Notes: generated from the letters alone by a model not told the origin. A stretch of DNA of 57,604 bases from VRUE01 sp035997045 (GCA_035997045.1 DASYIY010000093.1:1-57604); one strand, 5' to 3'. Counted from the stretch's first letter, positions 28,260 to 36,935 are shown. Program-made: numbers and translations.

Positions 28260-28850
28260 ATGGATACGACAGGACGAGGCGACCCGCTCGAGATCCTCGG
28301 TAGCTGGCTCGACGAGGCCCGCGCCGCGCAGCCGCCCGCCGCGGGCGCAATGACTCTGGCCACCGTCGGCGAGGACGGCCGTCCTTCGGCCCGGGTGGTC
28401 TCGCTAAAGCAGCTGGAGGCCGACGCGTTGATCTTCACCACTGGGCTTTGGAGTCGCAAGGCGGAGGAGCTGCGCCTCAACCCCCGGGTCGCGGCCGTCT
28501 TTTACTGGCCGGTCCAGAGCCGCCAGGTGCGGGTCGAGGGCAGGGGAGAGGTGGCGGAGCGCGAGCTCGCCGAGCAGCTCTTCGCCGGCCGGCCGCGCGG
28601 CCACCAGCTGCAGGCGATCGTCTCCCGGCAGGGCGAGACGATCGAGGGGCTCGGGCCGCTGCGCGAGCGACTTGAGCAACTGCGTGAAGAGACGGCCGGC
28701 CAGGAGATCGAGTGCCCACCCGACTGGGGCGCGATCAGGATCGTGCCGGACCGGATCGAGTTCTGGGAGGAAGAGCCGGACCGCCTCCACGAGCGCCACC
28801 TCTACGAGACCGACTGCAGCCGATGGAAGATCTCGCGCCTGGCCCCGTAA
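28260..28850 (+). CDS. pdxH: Pyridoxamine/pyridoxine 5'-phosphate oxidase
   Basis: 196 aa FMN enzyme making pyridoxal 5'-phosphate. Conserved segments in order: AMTLATVGEDGRPSARVVSLK, FTTGLWSRKAEELRLNPRVAAVFYWPVQSRQVRVEG, RGHQLQAIVSRQG and WGAIRIVPDRIEFWEEEPDRLHERHLY, all typical of PdxH. Nearly leaderless layout: the ATG lies only 42 bp from the divergent TetR start. Confidence 0.93.
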   Translation: MDTTGRGDPLEILGSWLDEARAAQPPAAGAMTLATVGEDGRPSARVVSLKQLEADALIFTTGLWSRKAEELRLNPRVAAVFYWPVQSRQVRVEGRGEVAERELAEQLFAGRPRGHQLQAIVSRQGETIEGLGPLRERLEQLREETAGQEIECPPDWGAIRIVPDRIEFWEEEPDRLHERHLYETDCSRWKISRLAP

Positions 28851-28857
28851 ATCAAGC

Positions 28858-28906
28858 GAACTGCATCAAATTTCCGGTCCAGCAGGCAGGAAATTTGATG
28901 CAGTTC
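28858..28906. repeat. Perfect 18-bp inverted repeat between convergent pdxH and dtd
   Basis: Arms 28858-28875 and 28889-28906 are exact reverse complements with a 13-nt loop; the stem is AT-rich (core CATCAAATTT). It overlaps the last two bases of dtd. As a symmetric hairpin between convergent genes it may end transcription from both sides, but it has no T-run. Confidence 0.75.
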
Positions 28907-29321
28907 AGGTCTCCAGAATCAGCGTCACCTGGCCGTCGTTGACCAGGGCCACGCCCATGCATGCGCCGGAGACGCCCTTGGCGGCGCCGAGGCGCTCGCA
29001 GAAGCGGTCGTAGAGCGGCTCGGCTTCGGGCCCGGGCGCCGCTTCGAGGTAGCTGGGGCGGTTGCCCTTGCGGGTCTCGCCGTAGAGGGTGAACTGGCTG
29101 ACGCAGAGCACCTCGCGCTTGCCCAGCGGCTCGTTCATCCGCCCCTCGGCATCGTCGAAGATCCGCAGCGCCAGCACCTTGTCGGCGAGGCGGTCGGCGT
29201 CCTCGGCGCCGTCGCCGCGCCGCACGCCGAGCAGGACCAGCATCCCCGGCCCGATCTGGGCCACCCGCTCGCCCTCGACGTCGGCCGCGGCTTGGCTGAC
29301 CCGCTGGACCAGCGCCCTCAA
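28905..29321 (-). CDS. dtd: D-aminoacyl-tRNA deacylase
   Basis: 138 aa. Hydrolyses D-amino acids (and glycine) from mischarged tRNAs. Seen: MRALVQRVSQAAADVEGE, GMLVLLGV, LRIFDDAEGRMN, the catalytic-region SQFTLYGETRKGNRPSY, and C-terminal VNDGQVTL. In the family the last motif is normally NDGPVT, whose Gly-cisPro enters the partner's active site and rejects L-amino acids. Here position 131 is Gln (CAG instead of CCG-type codon). Start is TTG at 29321. Otherwise complete. Confidence 0.93.
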   Translation of the reverse strand: MRALVQRVSQAAADVEGERVAQIGPGMLVLLGVRRGDGAEDADRLADKVLALRIFDDAEGRMNEPLGKREVLCVSQFTLYGETRKGNRPSYLEAAPGPEAEPLYDRFCERLGAAKGVSGACMGVALVNDGQVTLILET

Positions 29322-29375
29322 GTCCGCCTCCCGTGCATCGCCGCAAGGTACAGCTTTGGGGCGAGGGAGAAAATA

Positions 29376-29392
29376 AAAATGGATCTCATTTT
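29376..29392. promoter_or_regulatory. Putative Zur/metalloregulator box
   Basis: AAAATG-GATCT-CATTTT, an AT-rich inverted repeat in a GC-rich region, 16 bp before the TTG start of the metal importer. It is similar in character to Zur boxes of actinobacteria. The Fur-family gene at the end of the operon is the natural candidate to bind it. Confidence 0.55.
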
Positions 29393-29407
29393 GATTTAAT
29401 CCCGCCC

Positions 29408-31159
29408 TTGCTCGAGCCCTTCCAGCTGCCGTTCGTCCAGCGTGGCTTGATCGAGGTGCTGATCCTCGCCGTGCCCGCCGGCCTGCTCGGCACCTGGATC
29501 GTCCTGCGCGGGCTCGCCTTCTTCTCCCACGCGGTCGGCACCGCCGCCTTTCCCGGGCTGGTGCTGGCCGACGGGCTGGGGTTCGCCGCGCCGCTCGGCG
29601 CCTTCGGCACCGCGGTCGTCTTCAGCCTTGGCGCCTCGCTGCTCAGCCGTCGCGACGAGGAGGGGCGCGATAGCGCCGTGGCGATCGTTCTCGTCGGCTG
29701 CCTCGCCGCCGGCGTGATCCTCGCCAGCGACGTCTTCGGCTCCGGCGCCAACGTCGAGACCCTGCTCTTCGGCAGTCTGCTGCTGGTCGACGGCGGCGAC
29801 ATCGCCCTGGCTGCCGTTGCCGCGGCGGCCGCCCTCGCCGCCTCGTTGCTGCTCGGCCACCGCTGGCTCGCCGCCGGCTTCGACCCCGGGACCGCGGGAG
29901 CGGTGGGGGTGGGCGACCGCGGCCTCGACCTTGCCCTGCTCGGCCTGATCGCCCTTGCGACCACGGCGGCGCTCTCGGTGGTTGGGGCGCTGCTGGTCAC
30001 GGCCCTCTTCGTCGTGCCGGCGCTGACGGTGCGCCTCTTCGCCGAGCGAATGCGGACGTGGCAACTCGCCAGCGTCGCCCTGGTTGCTGCCGAGGGAACG
30101 ATCGGTCTCTGGCTCTCGGTCAAGACCGACGCGCCGCCGGGGGCGACGATCGCCGTGGTCGCGGGTGCTGTCTTCGCTCTTGCCGCTGCGGCACGGGCGC
30201 TGGCCCGAGCGCCGCGGGCGCCGGTCCTTGCTGCGGCCGGCCTGGTGCTGGCGGCCCTGCTCGCGGCCGGTTGTGCCAGCGGCTCGGGCGCCCGCGACGG
30301 CCAGATCGAGGTTGTTGCGACGACGACCCAGATCGGCGACTGGGTGCGCGAGGTCGGCGGCAACGCCGTCGCGGTCGACCAGATCCTGCAACCGAACACC
30401 GACCCGCACGAGTACGAGCCGCGGCCCAGCGACGTCGCCGGGGCGGCGGAAGCGAAGCTCGTCTTTGCCAACGGTGACGAGCTCGACAGCTGGATCGATC
30501 AGGTCGTCTCCGACAGCGGCAGCAATGCGCAGGTCGTCGATCTGGGCGCGAGCGTGCCGGTGCGGCTGCCGGGCGAGTCGAGCGGTGCCGAGGCCTCGAA
30601 GTACGACCCCCACTGGTGGCACGACCCGCGCAACGCCGAGTTCGCGGTGCGCGAGATCGCCGACCGCCTGGCGCTCGCCGACCCCGCGCACAAGAAGGAA
30701 TTCGACCGCAACGCCGGCGCCTACCTGGCCAAGCTGCTCTTTCTCGACGGCGAAATCGCCACCTGCATGAACTCGGTTCCGCCCGCCCGCCGTAAGCTGG
30801 TCACCGATCACGACGCCTTCGGCTACTTCGCCCAGCGCTACGGGATCGAAGTCGTCGGCGCCGTGATCCCCTCGCAGACGACGCAGTCGCAACCCTCGGC
30901 GAAGGATCTCAGCGCCCTCGTCGGCCTGATCGAACGCGAGCACGTCGAAGCGATCTTTCCCGAGAGCTCGCTGAGCCCGAAGGTCGCCGAAGCGATCGCC
31001 GACCAGACCGGCGCCTCGGCCGATTACACGCTCTACGGCGACGCCCTCGGCCCCGCCGGCTCCGATGGCGCCACTTACCTGCAGATGGAGGCGGCCAACG
31101 CCAACGCGATGGCGCGCGGCTTCACCGGGGGGAGGCGTGGATGCAAGCTGAGCCCCTAA
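29408..31159 (+). CDS. Fused zinc/manganese ABC permease + solute-binding protein
   Basis: 583 aa. Residues ~1-265 are a ZnuB/MntB-type permease (LEPFQLPFVQRGLIEVLILAV, FFSHAVGTAAFPGLVLA, about eight helices). A further hydrophobic segment ends in a perfect lipobox (LLAAGC, Cys289). The rest is a cluster A-I metal-binding protein: VVATTTQIGDWVREVGG, PNTDPHEYEPRPSD, YDPHWWHDPRNAEF and VTDHDAFGYFAQRYG carry the expected His/Asp ligands. The TTG at 29408 is chosen because the next permease (31895) starts with the same MLEP-Q-PF-QR sequence; longer frames run through the operator. The product could be one chain or be cut by lipoprotein signal peptidase. Confidence 0.88.
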   Translation: MLEPFQLPFVQRGLIEVLILAVPAGLLGTWIVLRGLAFFSHAVGTAAFPGLVLADGLGFAAPLGAFGTAVVFSLGASLLSRRDEEGRDSAVAIVLVGCLAAGVILASDVFGSGANVETLLFGSLLLVDGGDIALAAVAAAAALAASLLLGHRWLAAGFDPGTAGAVGVGDRGLDLALLGLIALATTAALSVVGALLVTALFVVPALTVRLFAERMRTWQLASVALVAAEGTIGLWLSVKTDAPPGATIAVVAGAVFALAAAARALARAPRAPVLAAAGLVLAALLAAGCASGSGARDGQIEVVATTTQIGDWVREVGGNAVAVDQILQPNTDPHEYEPRPSDVAGAAEAKLVFANGDELDSWIDQVVSDSGSNAQVVDLGASVPVRLPGESSGAEASKYDPHWWHDPRNAEFAVREIADRLALADPAHKKEFDRNAGAYLAKLLFLDGEIATCMNSVPPARRKLVTDHDAFGYFAQRYGIEVVGAVIPSQTTQSQPSAKDLSALVGLIEREHVEAIFPESSLSPKVAEAIADQTGASADYTLYGDALGPAGSDGATYLQMEAANANAMARGFTGGRRGCKLSP

Positions 31160-31893
31160 TCGAGGCCGCCGGCCTCAGCGCCGGTTACGGCGGGACGCCG
31201 GCGATCTCCGGGGTCGAGTTCACCCTTGCGGCCGGCCAGACGCTGGCCTTGCTCGGTCCCAACGGGGGCGGCAAGACAACCCTGCTGCGGGCCGTGCTCG
31301 GCGAGCTGCGCCCGGTCGAGGGAACGCTGCGCGTCGGCGCCGCCTGCGGCGTCGTGCCGCAGACCGAGCGCTCGCGCCTCGACTACCCCGTCTCGGCGCT
31401 CGACGTGGCGACGATGGGAACGCTCTCGCGCCTGCCCTGGTGGCGGCGGCCGGGCCGGGCCGAGCGCGAGGCGGCGGCGCGGGCGCTCGACCGGGTCGGC
31501 CTCGGGACCCTCGCCGGCGAGACCTTCGGACGCCTCTCCGGCGGCCAGCGCCAGCGCGTCCTGATCGCCCGGGCGCTGGTCCAGGACGCCAGCGTGCTGC
31601 TGCTCGACGAGCCCTTCTCGGGGCTCGACCGCCCCAGCGCCGAGGGGCTGGAAACGCTGATCGCCGAGCTTGCCGCCGAGGGGCGGGGAATCGCGATCGC
31701 CACCCACGATCTCGAGCAGGCGCGCGGCTGCGACTTCGTTCTCTGCATCAACAAGCGCCAGGTCGCCTGGGGGCGCCCCGAGCAGGTGCTCGCCGACGTC
31801 GGCGTCCTGGAGGCGACCTATGGCGGGGCGATCGTCGAGATCCCGGGCAGCGGCGGCCGGGCGATCTTGCCGCCGCACCATCACCACCACTGA
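31141..31893 (+). CDS. Zinc/manganese ABC transporter ATPase with His-tail
   Basis: 250 aa ZnuC/MntB-class ATPase: Walker A GPNGGGKTT, signature LSGGQRQR, Walker B VLLLDEPFSGLD, switch His in IATHDLEQA. It ends in PPHHHHH, a natural run of five histidines not needed for catalysis and possibly metal-binding. It overlaps the fused permease-binding protein gene by 19 bp and is followed 1 bp later by a second permease. Confidence 0.94.
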   Translation: MQAEPLIEAAGLSAGYGGTPAISGVEFTLAAGQTLALLGPNGGGKTTLLRAVLGELRPVEGTLRVGAACGVVPQTERSRLDYPVSALDVATMGTLSRLPWWRRPGRAEREAAARALDRVGLGTLAGETFGRLSGGQRQRVLIARALVQDASVLLLDEPFSGLDRPSAEGLETLIAELAAEGRGIAIATHDLEQARGCDFVLCINKRQVAWGRPEQVLADVGVLEATYGGAIVEIPGSGGRAILPPHHHHH

Positions 31894-31894
31894 G

Positions 31895-32737
31895 ATGCTC
31901 GAGCCCCTGCAAGAACCGTTCATGCAGCGCGCCCTCGCCGAGGTCGTCCTGGTGGGGGCGGCCGGCGGCGCGCTGGGCTGCTGGGTCGTCTTCTACGGCC
32001 TCTCCTACGCAGCCGAGTCGCTCGCTCACTCGATCTTCCCCGGGCTCGTCCTCGCCGCGATCGCCGGTGTCCCGTTGCTGCTGGGGGCCGCCCCGGCGAT
32101 CGTCCTCGCGGCGCTGGCGATCGCCCTCTGCGCGCGGGTCGCCGGGATCGGCCGCGAGGCCGCGGTGGCGGTCGTGGTGACGACGATGTTCGGGCTCGGC
32201 GCGCTGCTGGCGCTCTCGCCACGCTCGCCGCCGGGAATCGAGTCGCTGCTCTTCGGCGATGTCTTCGGCGCCACCGACGCCGACCTCCTCGCCGCCGCCG
32301 CCCTCGCCCTGCTGGTCGCCGTCGCGCTCCGCCTCCTCCACGGCAGGCTGCTCGTCGCCGGCTTCGACCGCGCCATGGCGCGGTCGCTGGGCGTCTCGCC
32401 CGCCTTCGCCGACGCGGCCCTGCTGGTCCTGCTCGCGGCCGGGATAGTCGTTGCCGTCCAAGGCCTCGGCAACCTGCTCGTCGTCGCCGTCTTCGTCGGT
32501 CCGACCGCGGCGGCGCGCCGGCTCAGCGATCGCATGCTGCCGATGATGCTGCTCGCGGTCGCGCTGGCGATCCTCGCCGGCGTCGGCGGGCTCTACCTCT
32601 CCTATTACGCGGGCACGGCCGGCGGCGCCTCGGTCGCGCTGGCGATCGTCGCGGTCTACGCGCTCTCTCTGCCGGCCTCGCGTTTGCGGGCGGGTCGCGC
32701 CAGGCCACCTGCTCCTGCGGCGGATACAGTCATCTGA
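31895..32737 (+). CDS. Zinc/manganese ABC transporter permease (second)
   Basis: 280 aa, about eight helices, ABC-3 family: MLEPLQEPFMQRALAEVVLVGAAGGALGCWVV, SLAHSIFPGLVLA, GIESLLFGDVFG, FDRAMARSLGVSP, GNLLVVAVFVGPTAAARRLSDRM. Homologous to the permease half of the fused protein, so the channel may be a heterodimer of the two. ATG is two bases after the ATPase stop and its own stop abuts the regulator ATG (TGAATG). Confidence 0.93.
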   Translation: MLEPLQEPFMQRALAEVVLVGAAGGALGCWVVFYGLSYAAESLAHSIFPGLVLAAIAGVPLLLGAAPAIVLAALAIALCARVAGIGREAAVAVVVTTMFGLGALLALSPRSPPGIESLLFGDVFGATDADLLAAAALALLVAVALRLLHGRLLVAGFDRAMARSLGVSPAFADAALLVLLAAGIVVAVQGLGNLLVVAVFVGPTAAARRLSDRMLPMMLLAVALAILAGVGGLYLSYYAGTAGGASVALAIVAVYALSLPASRLRAGRARPPAPAADTVI

Positions 32738-33181
32738 ATGCCGACCAAGGTTGACAGCGCCTGGGCCGAGCATGCGCTCGCCTCGCTGCGGCAGGCCGGC
32801 TACCGTCGCGGTGGCGCCCGCACCGCCGTGGTCGAGGCGCTGGCCGGCCACGACTGCGCGGTCACCGCGCTGGACCTCGACGACGAGCTGCGCCGCCGCA
32901 AGCCCGCCGTTGGGCGCGCCAGCGTCTACCGGGCACTCGAGCAGCTCGAGCAGCTCGGCCTGGTTCAGCGCATGGAGGTGAGCCGCGGCACCGCCGGCTA
33001 CGAGCGGGTCGAGCCCGGCGGCGAGCACCACCACCACGCGATCTGCCGCAACTGCGGCCGCATGGTCCCCTTCGAGGACTCCTCGCTGGAGCGAGCGATC
33101 GCCAAGCTCTCGGACGAGATCAGCTTCGAGGTCACCGACCACGACGTGGTCCTGCGCGGCCTCTGCGAGCGCTGCTCGTGA
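32738..33181 (+). CDS. Fur-family metalloregulator (Zur-like)
   Basis: 147 aa. Winged helix (GGARTAVVEALAGHDCAVTALDLDDELRRRKPAVGRASVYRALEQLEQLGLV), regulatory metal site GGEHHHHAICRNCGRMVPFED, and structural zinc cysteines Cys103/106 and Cys143/146 (CRNC and CERC). Last gene of the metal-import operon. Zinc rather than iron is inferred from the transporter class. Confidence 0.92.
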   Translation: MPTKVDSAWAEHALASLRQAGYRRGGARTAVVEALAGHDCAVTALDLDDELRRRKPAVGRASVYRALEQLEQLGLVQRMEVSRGTAGYERVEPGGEHHHHAICRNCGRMVPFEDSSLERAIAKLSDEISFEVTDHDVVLRGLCERCS

Positions 33182-33885
33182 GTGACTTGGGCACGATCTT
33201 CCTGCTCTCGCTGCTGGCGATGTTCAACCCGACCCTGCTTGCCGCGGTGACGCTGATGCTGCTGACCGAGCACCCGAAGCGACTGATGCTGGGCTACCTG
33301 CTCGGCGCCTACACGACCAGCATCACGGTCGGGCTGGCGATCGTCTTCGCCCTGCACGACTCGGGCGCAGTCAGCACCAGCAAGCAGACGATCGGGCCGG
33401 TCGAGGACCTCGTGATCGGCGGCCTGCTGCTGTTGGTCGCCTACGTCCTCGGTACCGATCGCGACCAGCCGCTGCGCGAGCGTCGCGAAAGACGCAAGCT
33501 CGCCAAGCAGTCCAAGAACGGGAAAGAGAAGAAAGAACCACTGCCGATGCGCCTGCTCGGTCGCGGCTCGCCGCGGATCGCCTTCGTCGTCGGGCTCCTG
33601 CTCAGCTTCCCGGGCGTCTCCTACCTGACCGGGCTCAGCCATATCGACAAACTCGAAGCCGGCGTCGCGCCGACGGTCCTCCTGGTGATCGCCTTCTGCC
33701 TGGTCCAGCAGCTGCTGCTGGAGGTGCCCCTTGTCGGCTACATCCTCAAGCCCGAGGCGACCCAGGGCGCCGTCGACGGCTTCCGTGACTGGCTCGCCCG
33801 CAACGGCCGTCGCGCCGGGATATGGGTTGCCGTCGTGCTCGGTGCACTCCTCGTCATCCGCGGAATCGCCGGGCTGGTGAGCTGA
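33178..33885 (+). CDS. GAP-family membrane protein (SfLAP-like)
   Basis: 235 aa, six predicted helices with a basic cytoplasmic loop (RERRERRKLAKQSKNGKEKKE). The LLSLLAMFNPTLLAAVTLMLLTEHPKRLMLGYLLGAY start and FPGVSYLTGLSHID resemble mycobacterial GAP/Sap proteins linked to export of cell-wall lipids; relatives belong to the LysE-like exporter group. GTG start overlaps the Fur gene stop by four bases, so it is co-transcribed with the metal operon. Confidence 0.78.
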   Translation: MSDLGTIFLLSLLAMFNPTLLAAVTLMLLTEHPKRLMLGYLLGAYTTSITVGLAIVFALHDSGAVSTSKQTIGPVEDLVIGGLLLLVAYVLGTDRDQPLRERRERRKLAKQSKNGKEKKEPLPMRLLGRGSPRIAFVVGLLLSFPGVSYLTGLSHIDKLEAGVAPTVLLVIAFCLVQQLLLEVPLVGYILKPEATQGAVDGFRDWLARNGRRAGIWVAVVLGALLVIRGIAGLVS

Positions 33886-33887
33886 GG

Positions 33888-35516
33888 GTGGCCAAGTGGG
33901 GGGTCCTGGTCGTGCTCGGCGCCGCCCAGTTCCTAATGGTGCTCGACCAGGCGGTGATGAACGTGGCGATCTCGCAGCTGGTCGAAGACTTCGACACCAC
34001 CGTCACCACGATCCAGGCGGTGATCGCCTTCTACGCGCTGGTGATGGCCGGGCTGATGCTGACCGGCGGCAAGCTCGGCGACATCTGGGGGCGGCGCCGC
34101 GCCTTCACGATCGGCCTCGTCATCTACGGCGCCGGCTCGGCGCTGACCGCCGCCTCCTGGAACGTGCCCTCGCTGATGTTCGGCTGGTCGATCCTCGAGG
34201 GCATCGGCGCCGCACTCGTGATCCCGGCCCTGATCGCGCTCGTCGCCGGTAATTACAAGGGCAACGACCGGGCGATCGCCTACGGCGTGCTCGGCGGAGT
34301 GGCGGGCGCCGGCATCGCGGTCGGCCCGATTCTCGGCGGCTGGGCGACCACCGAGCTGAGCTGGCGGGTCGTCTTCATCGGCGAGGTCGTCGTCGCGATC
34401 GGGATCTTGATCGGGACGCGGCTGATCAAGGACCCGGCGCGCGAGCAGGAGGCACCGCAGCTCGACTGGGTCGGCAGCGTGCTCTCGGCCGCCGGCCTGG
34501 CGGTCCTCGTCTTCGGCGTCCTGCAGGCGAGCAACTGGGGCTGGCTGCTGCCGCGCAGCTCGCCACTCGAGCCCTTCGGCTTCTCGCTGACGCCGTTCGT
34601 GATCGCGGCCGGCGGGCTGATCCTCGCCGCCTTCGTCGCCTGGGAGCGCCGCCGCGAAGAGCACGGCCTCGAACCGCTAGTCCACCTGCCGTTGCTGCGC
34701 ATTCCCCAGTTGCGTGGCGGGGTCGCGATGTTCCTCGCCCAGAACCTGATCCTGATGGGCGTCTTCTTCACCATCCCGCTCTTTCTTCAGGTCGTGCAGG
34801 GACTCGATGCGCTCGAAACCGGGGTGCGGATGCTGCCCGCCTCCGCCGGCCTCTTCTTCGCCGCTCTCGCCGGCTCGGCGCTGGCCAAGCGCTTCGCCCC
34901 GCGACCGCTGGTGCGGACCGGGCTGGGGATCGTCTTCGTCTCGATCCTGATGCTGATGGCGACGATCGAGCCCGAACTCGACAACGGCTCCTTCCTGATC
35001 GCGATGGGGGTGCTCGGGATCGGCATGGGCCTGATCGTCTCCCAGCTCGGCAACGTGGTTCAGTCGGCCGTCGGCGATGACGACCGCAGCGAGGCGGGCG
35101 GGTTGCAGAGCACCGCGCAGCAACTCGGCTCCTCGCTCGGCACGGCGCTGCTCGGGGCGATCGTGATCACCGGCCTGATTGCCGCCTTCAGCGCCAACGT
35201 CGCGGGCGACGCGCAAATCTCCAGCGACGTCCAGAGCCAGCTCGAAGTGAAGCTGAGCGCGGGGGGGAGCTTCGTCTCCTCCGCAGAGGTTCGGGCTGGC
35301 GCTACCGCCGCGGGTGTCGATGCCGCCACCACCGAGGCGCTGGTCGGGCACTACGAAGACGCGCAGCTGAACGCGCTGAAGACCGCCTTTCTCTTCGCCG
35401 CCCTGCTCACGCTAGCCTCGTACTGGACGACGCGGCGCCTGCCGACGCAGCGCTTCGATCAGCTGCAGGCCGGCCCCGATCCTCCCCAGCTCGACCCCGA
35501 CCCCGTACCCGCCTGA
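33888..35516 (+). CDS. MFS transporter, DHA2 (14-helix drug exporter) type
   Basis: 542 aa. KWGVLVVLGAAQFLMVLDQAVMNVAISQLVEDF is the classic DHA2 first helix with motif D1. Further motifs: GGKLGDIWGRRR (motif A) and GGVAGAGIAVGPILGGW (motif C of antiporters). About 14 helices with a long external loop before the last (SSDVQSQLEVKL...). GTG start at 33888 two bases after the previous stop. Likely exports a toxic compound; substrate unknown. Confidence 0.93.
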   Translation: MAKWGVLVVLGAAQFLMVLDQAVMNVAISQLVEDFDTTVTTIQAVIAFYALVMAGLMLTGGKLGDIWGRRRAFTIGLVIYGAGSALTAASWNVPSLMFGWSILEGIGAALVIPALIALVAGNYKGNDRAIAYGVLGGVAGAGIAVGPILGGWATTELSWRVVFIGEVVVAIGILIGTRLIKDPAREQEAPQLDWVGSVLSAAGLAVLVFGVLQASNWGWLLPRSSPLEPFGFSLTPFVIAAGGLILAAFVAWERRREEHGLEPLVHLPLLRIPQLRGGVAMFLAQNLILMGVFFTIPLFLQVVQGLDALETGVRMLPASAGLFFAALAGSALAKRFAPRPLVRTGLGIVFVSILMLMATIEPELDNGSFLIAMGVLGIGMGLIVSQLGNVVQSAVGDDDRSEAGGLQSTAQQLGSSLGTALLGAIVITGLIAAFSANVAGDAQISSDVQSQLEVKLSAGGSFVSSAEVRAGATAAGVDAATTEALVGHYEDAQLNALKTAFLFAALLTLASYWTTRRLPTQRFDQLQAGPDPPQLDPDPVPA

Positions 35517-36919
35517 TGACCGACCCACTGCACGGTTCCAGCTCTGCCGCCGAGCGCGCCGCCGCCGGCAAGGCGGCGCGGGCGCAGGCGCCGCGCTCCA
35601 GCCACGGCGCTTGGAAGCCGGCCGCCGACCGGCCCGATCCGGTCGAGCTGCTCGAGAGCCAGGCGACCTCGCGGGTCGGTCAGCTGGTCCCGCTGCGCTA
35701 CGGGCGGATGCTGGTCTCGCCCTTCACCTTCTACCGCGGCGCCGCCGCGGTGATGGCGGCCGATCTCGCCGGCACCGCGCGCAGCGGCTTCGACGTGCAG
35801 CTCTGCGGCGACGCCCACCTCTCCAACTTCGGCGCTTTCGCCTCGCCGGATCGCGAGTTGCTCTTCGACGTCAACGATTTCGACGAGACCCTGCCGGGGC
35901 CTTGGGAGTGGGACGTGATGCGGCTTGCCGCGAGCTTCTCCGTCGCCGGGCGTGCGCAGGGCTTCAAGCGCCGCGAGCGCCTGCGGATCGTCGCCACGAT
36001 GGCAGCCGAGTACCGCAAGGCGATGCAGCGCATGGCCGGCCTCGGCAACCTCGAGGTCTGGTACACGAAGATGGATGTGGAGGCGATCGCCAGGGGCTGG
36101 GAGTCCGCCGTGGGCGAGAAGGAGACCGCTACGTTCCGTCGCAATCTGGAAAAGACCCGCGCCAAGGACCGGATGCGCGCCCTCTCAAAGCTGACCCGCG
36201 AAGTCGACGGTGAGCTGCGCATCGTCAGCGAACCGCCGCTGATCGTCCCGCTCGACGAGCTGGTCGACGAGGACGCTGACATCGAGGGCGCCGTGCGGAA
36301 GATCATCGCCGACTACCGCGACACGCTGCCCGAGGATCGCCGCGTCCTGCTCGACGGCTACCGCTTCGTCGACGCCGCGCTCAAGGTCGTCGGCGTCGGC
36401 AGCGTCGGCACCCGCGCTTTCATCGTGCTGATGCTGGGGCGCGACGGCGGCGACCCGCTCTTCCTCCAGGCCAAGGAAGCGCAGCGCTCGGTGCTCGAGC
36501 CCTACGCCGCATCGAGTGCCTTCGAGAACCAGGGTGAGCGCGTCGTCCAGGGCCAGCGCCTGACCCAGGCCGCCAGCGACATCCTGCTCGGCTGGGTAAA
36601 GGCAAAAGGCATCGACGGCAAGCAGCGCGACTTCTACGTGCGGCAGCTCTGGGACCAGAAGGGCTCGGCCAAGGTCGAGAGCATGGATGCTCGCGCCCTC
36701 ACTGCCTACGCTCAGATCTGCGGCACGACCCTGGCCCACGCCCACGCCCGCAGCGGCGACCGCATCGCGATCGGCGCCTACCTCGGCAAGAGCGACACCT
36801 TCGACAAGGCGATCGCCGCCTTTGCCGAGGCCTACGCCGATCAGAACGAAAGCGACTACGCGGCGCTTAAAGCGGCGGCCGACGAGGGCCGGATCGAGGT
36901 CATGGAGCCCTCGGCCTAG
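35516..36919 (+). CDS. DUF2252 family protein
   Basis: 467 aa. Matches the DUF2252 pattern: RYGRMLVSPFTFYRGAAAVMAADLA, QLCGDAHLSNFGAFASPDRELLFDVNDFDETLPGPWEWDVMRLAAS, LLDGYRFVDAALKVVGVGSVGTRAFIVLMLG, FLQAKEAQRSVLEPY. The GDAHLSNFG and DVNDFDE pair resembles the catalytic Asp and metal-binding Asp of the kinase-like (aminoglycoside phosphotransferase/HipA-like) fold, so a small-molecule kinase is possible but unproven. ATG overlaps the MFS stop (ATGA). Confidence 0.9.
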   Translation: MTDPLHGSSSAAERAAAGKAARAQAPRSSHGAWKPAADRPDPVELLESQATSRVGQLVPLRYGRMLVSPFTFYRGAAAVMAADLAGTARSGFDVQLCGDAHLSNFGAFASPDRELLFDVNDFDETLPGPWEWDVMRLAASFSVAGRAQGFKRRERLRIVATMAAEYRKAMQRMAGLGNLEVWYTKMDVEAIARGWESAVGEKETATFRRNLEKTRAKDRMRALSKLTREVDGELRIVSEPPLIVPLDELVDEDADIEGAVRKIIADYRDTLPEDRRVLLDGYRFVDAALKVVGVGSVGTRAFIVLMLGRDGGDPLFLQAKEAQRSVLEPYAASSAFENQGERVVQGQRLTQAASDILLGWVKAKGIDGKQRDFYVRQLWDQKGSAKVESMDARALTAYAQICGTTLAHAHARSGDRIAIGAYLGKSDTFDKAIAAFAEAYADQNESDYAALKAAADEGRIEVMEPSA

Positions 36920-36935
36920 AGAGCAGCGCCCTCTC

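Noticed and set aside
31870..31893. His5 tail as vector or tag contamination
   Set aside because: It lies in a continuous native operon with a 1-bp gap to the next gene and no vector sequence.
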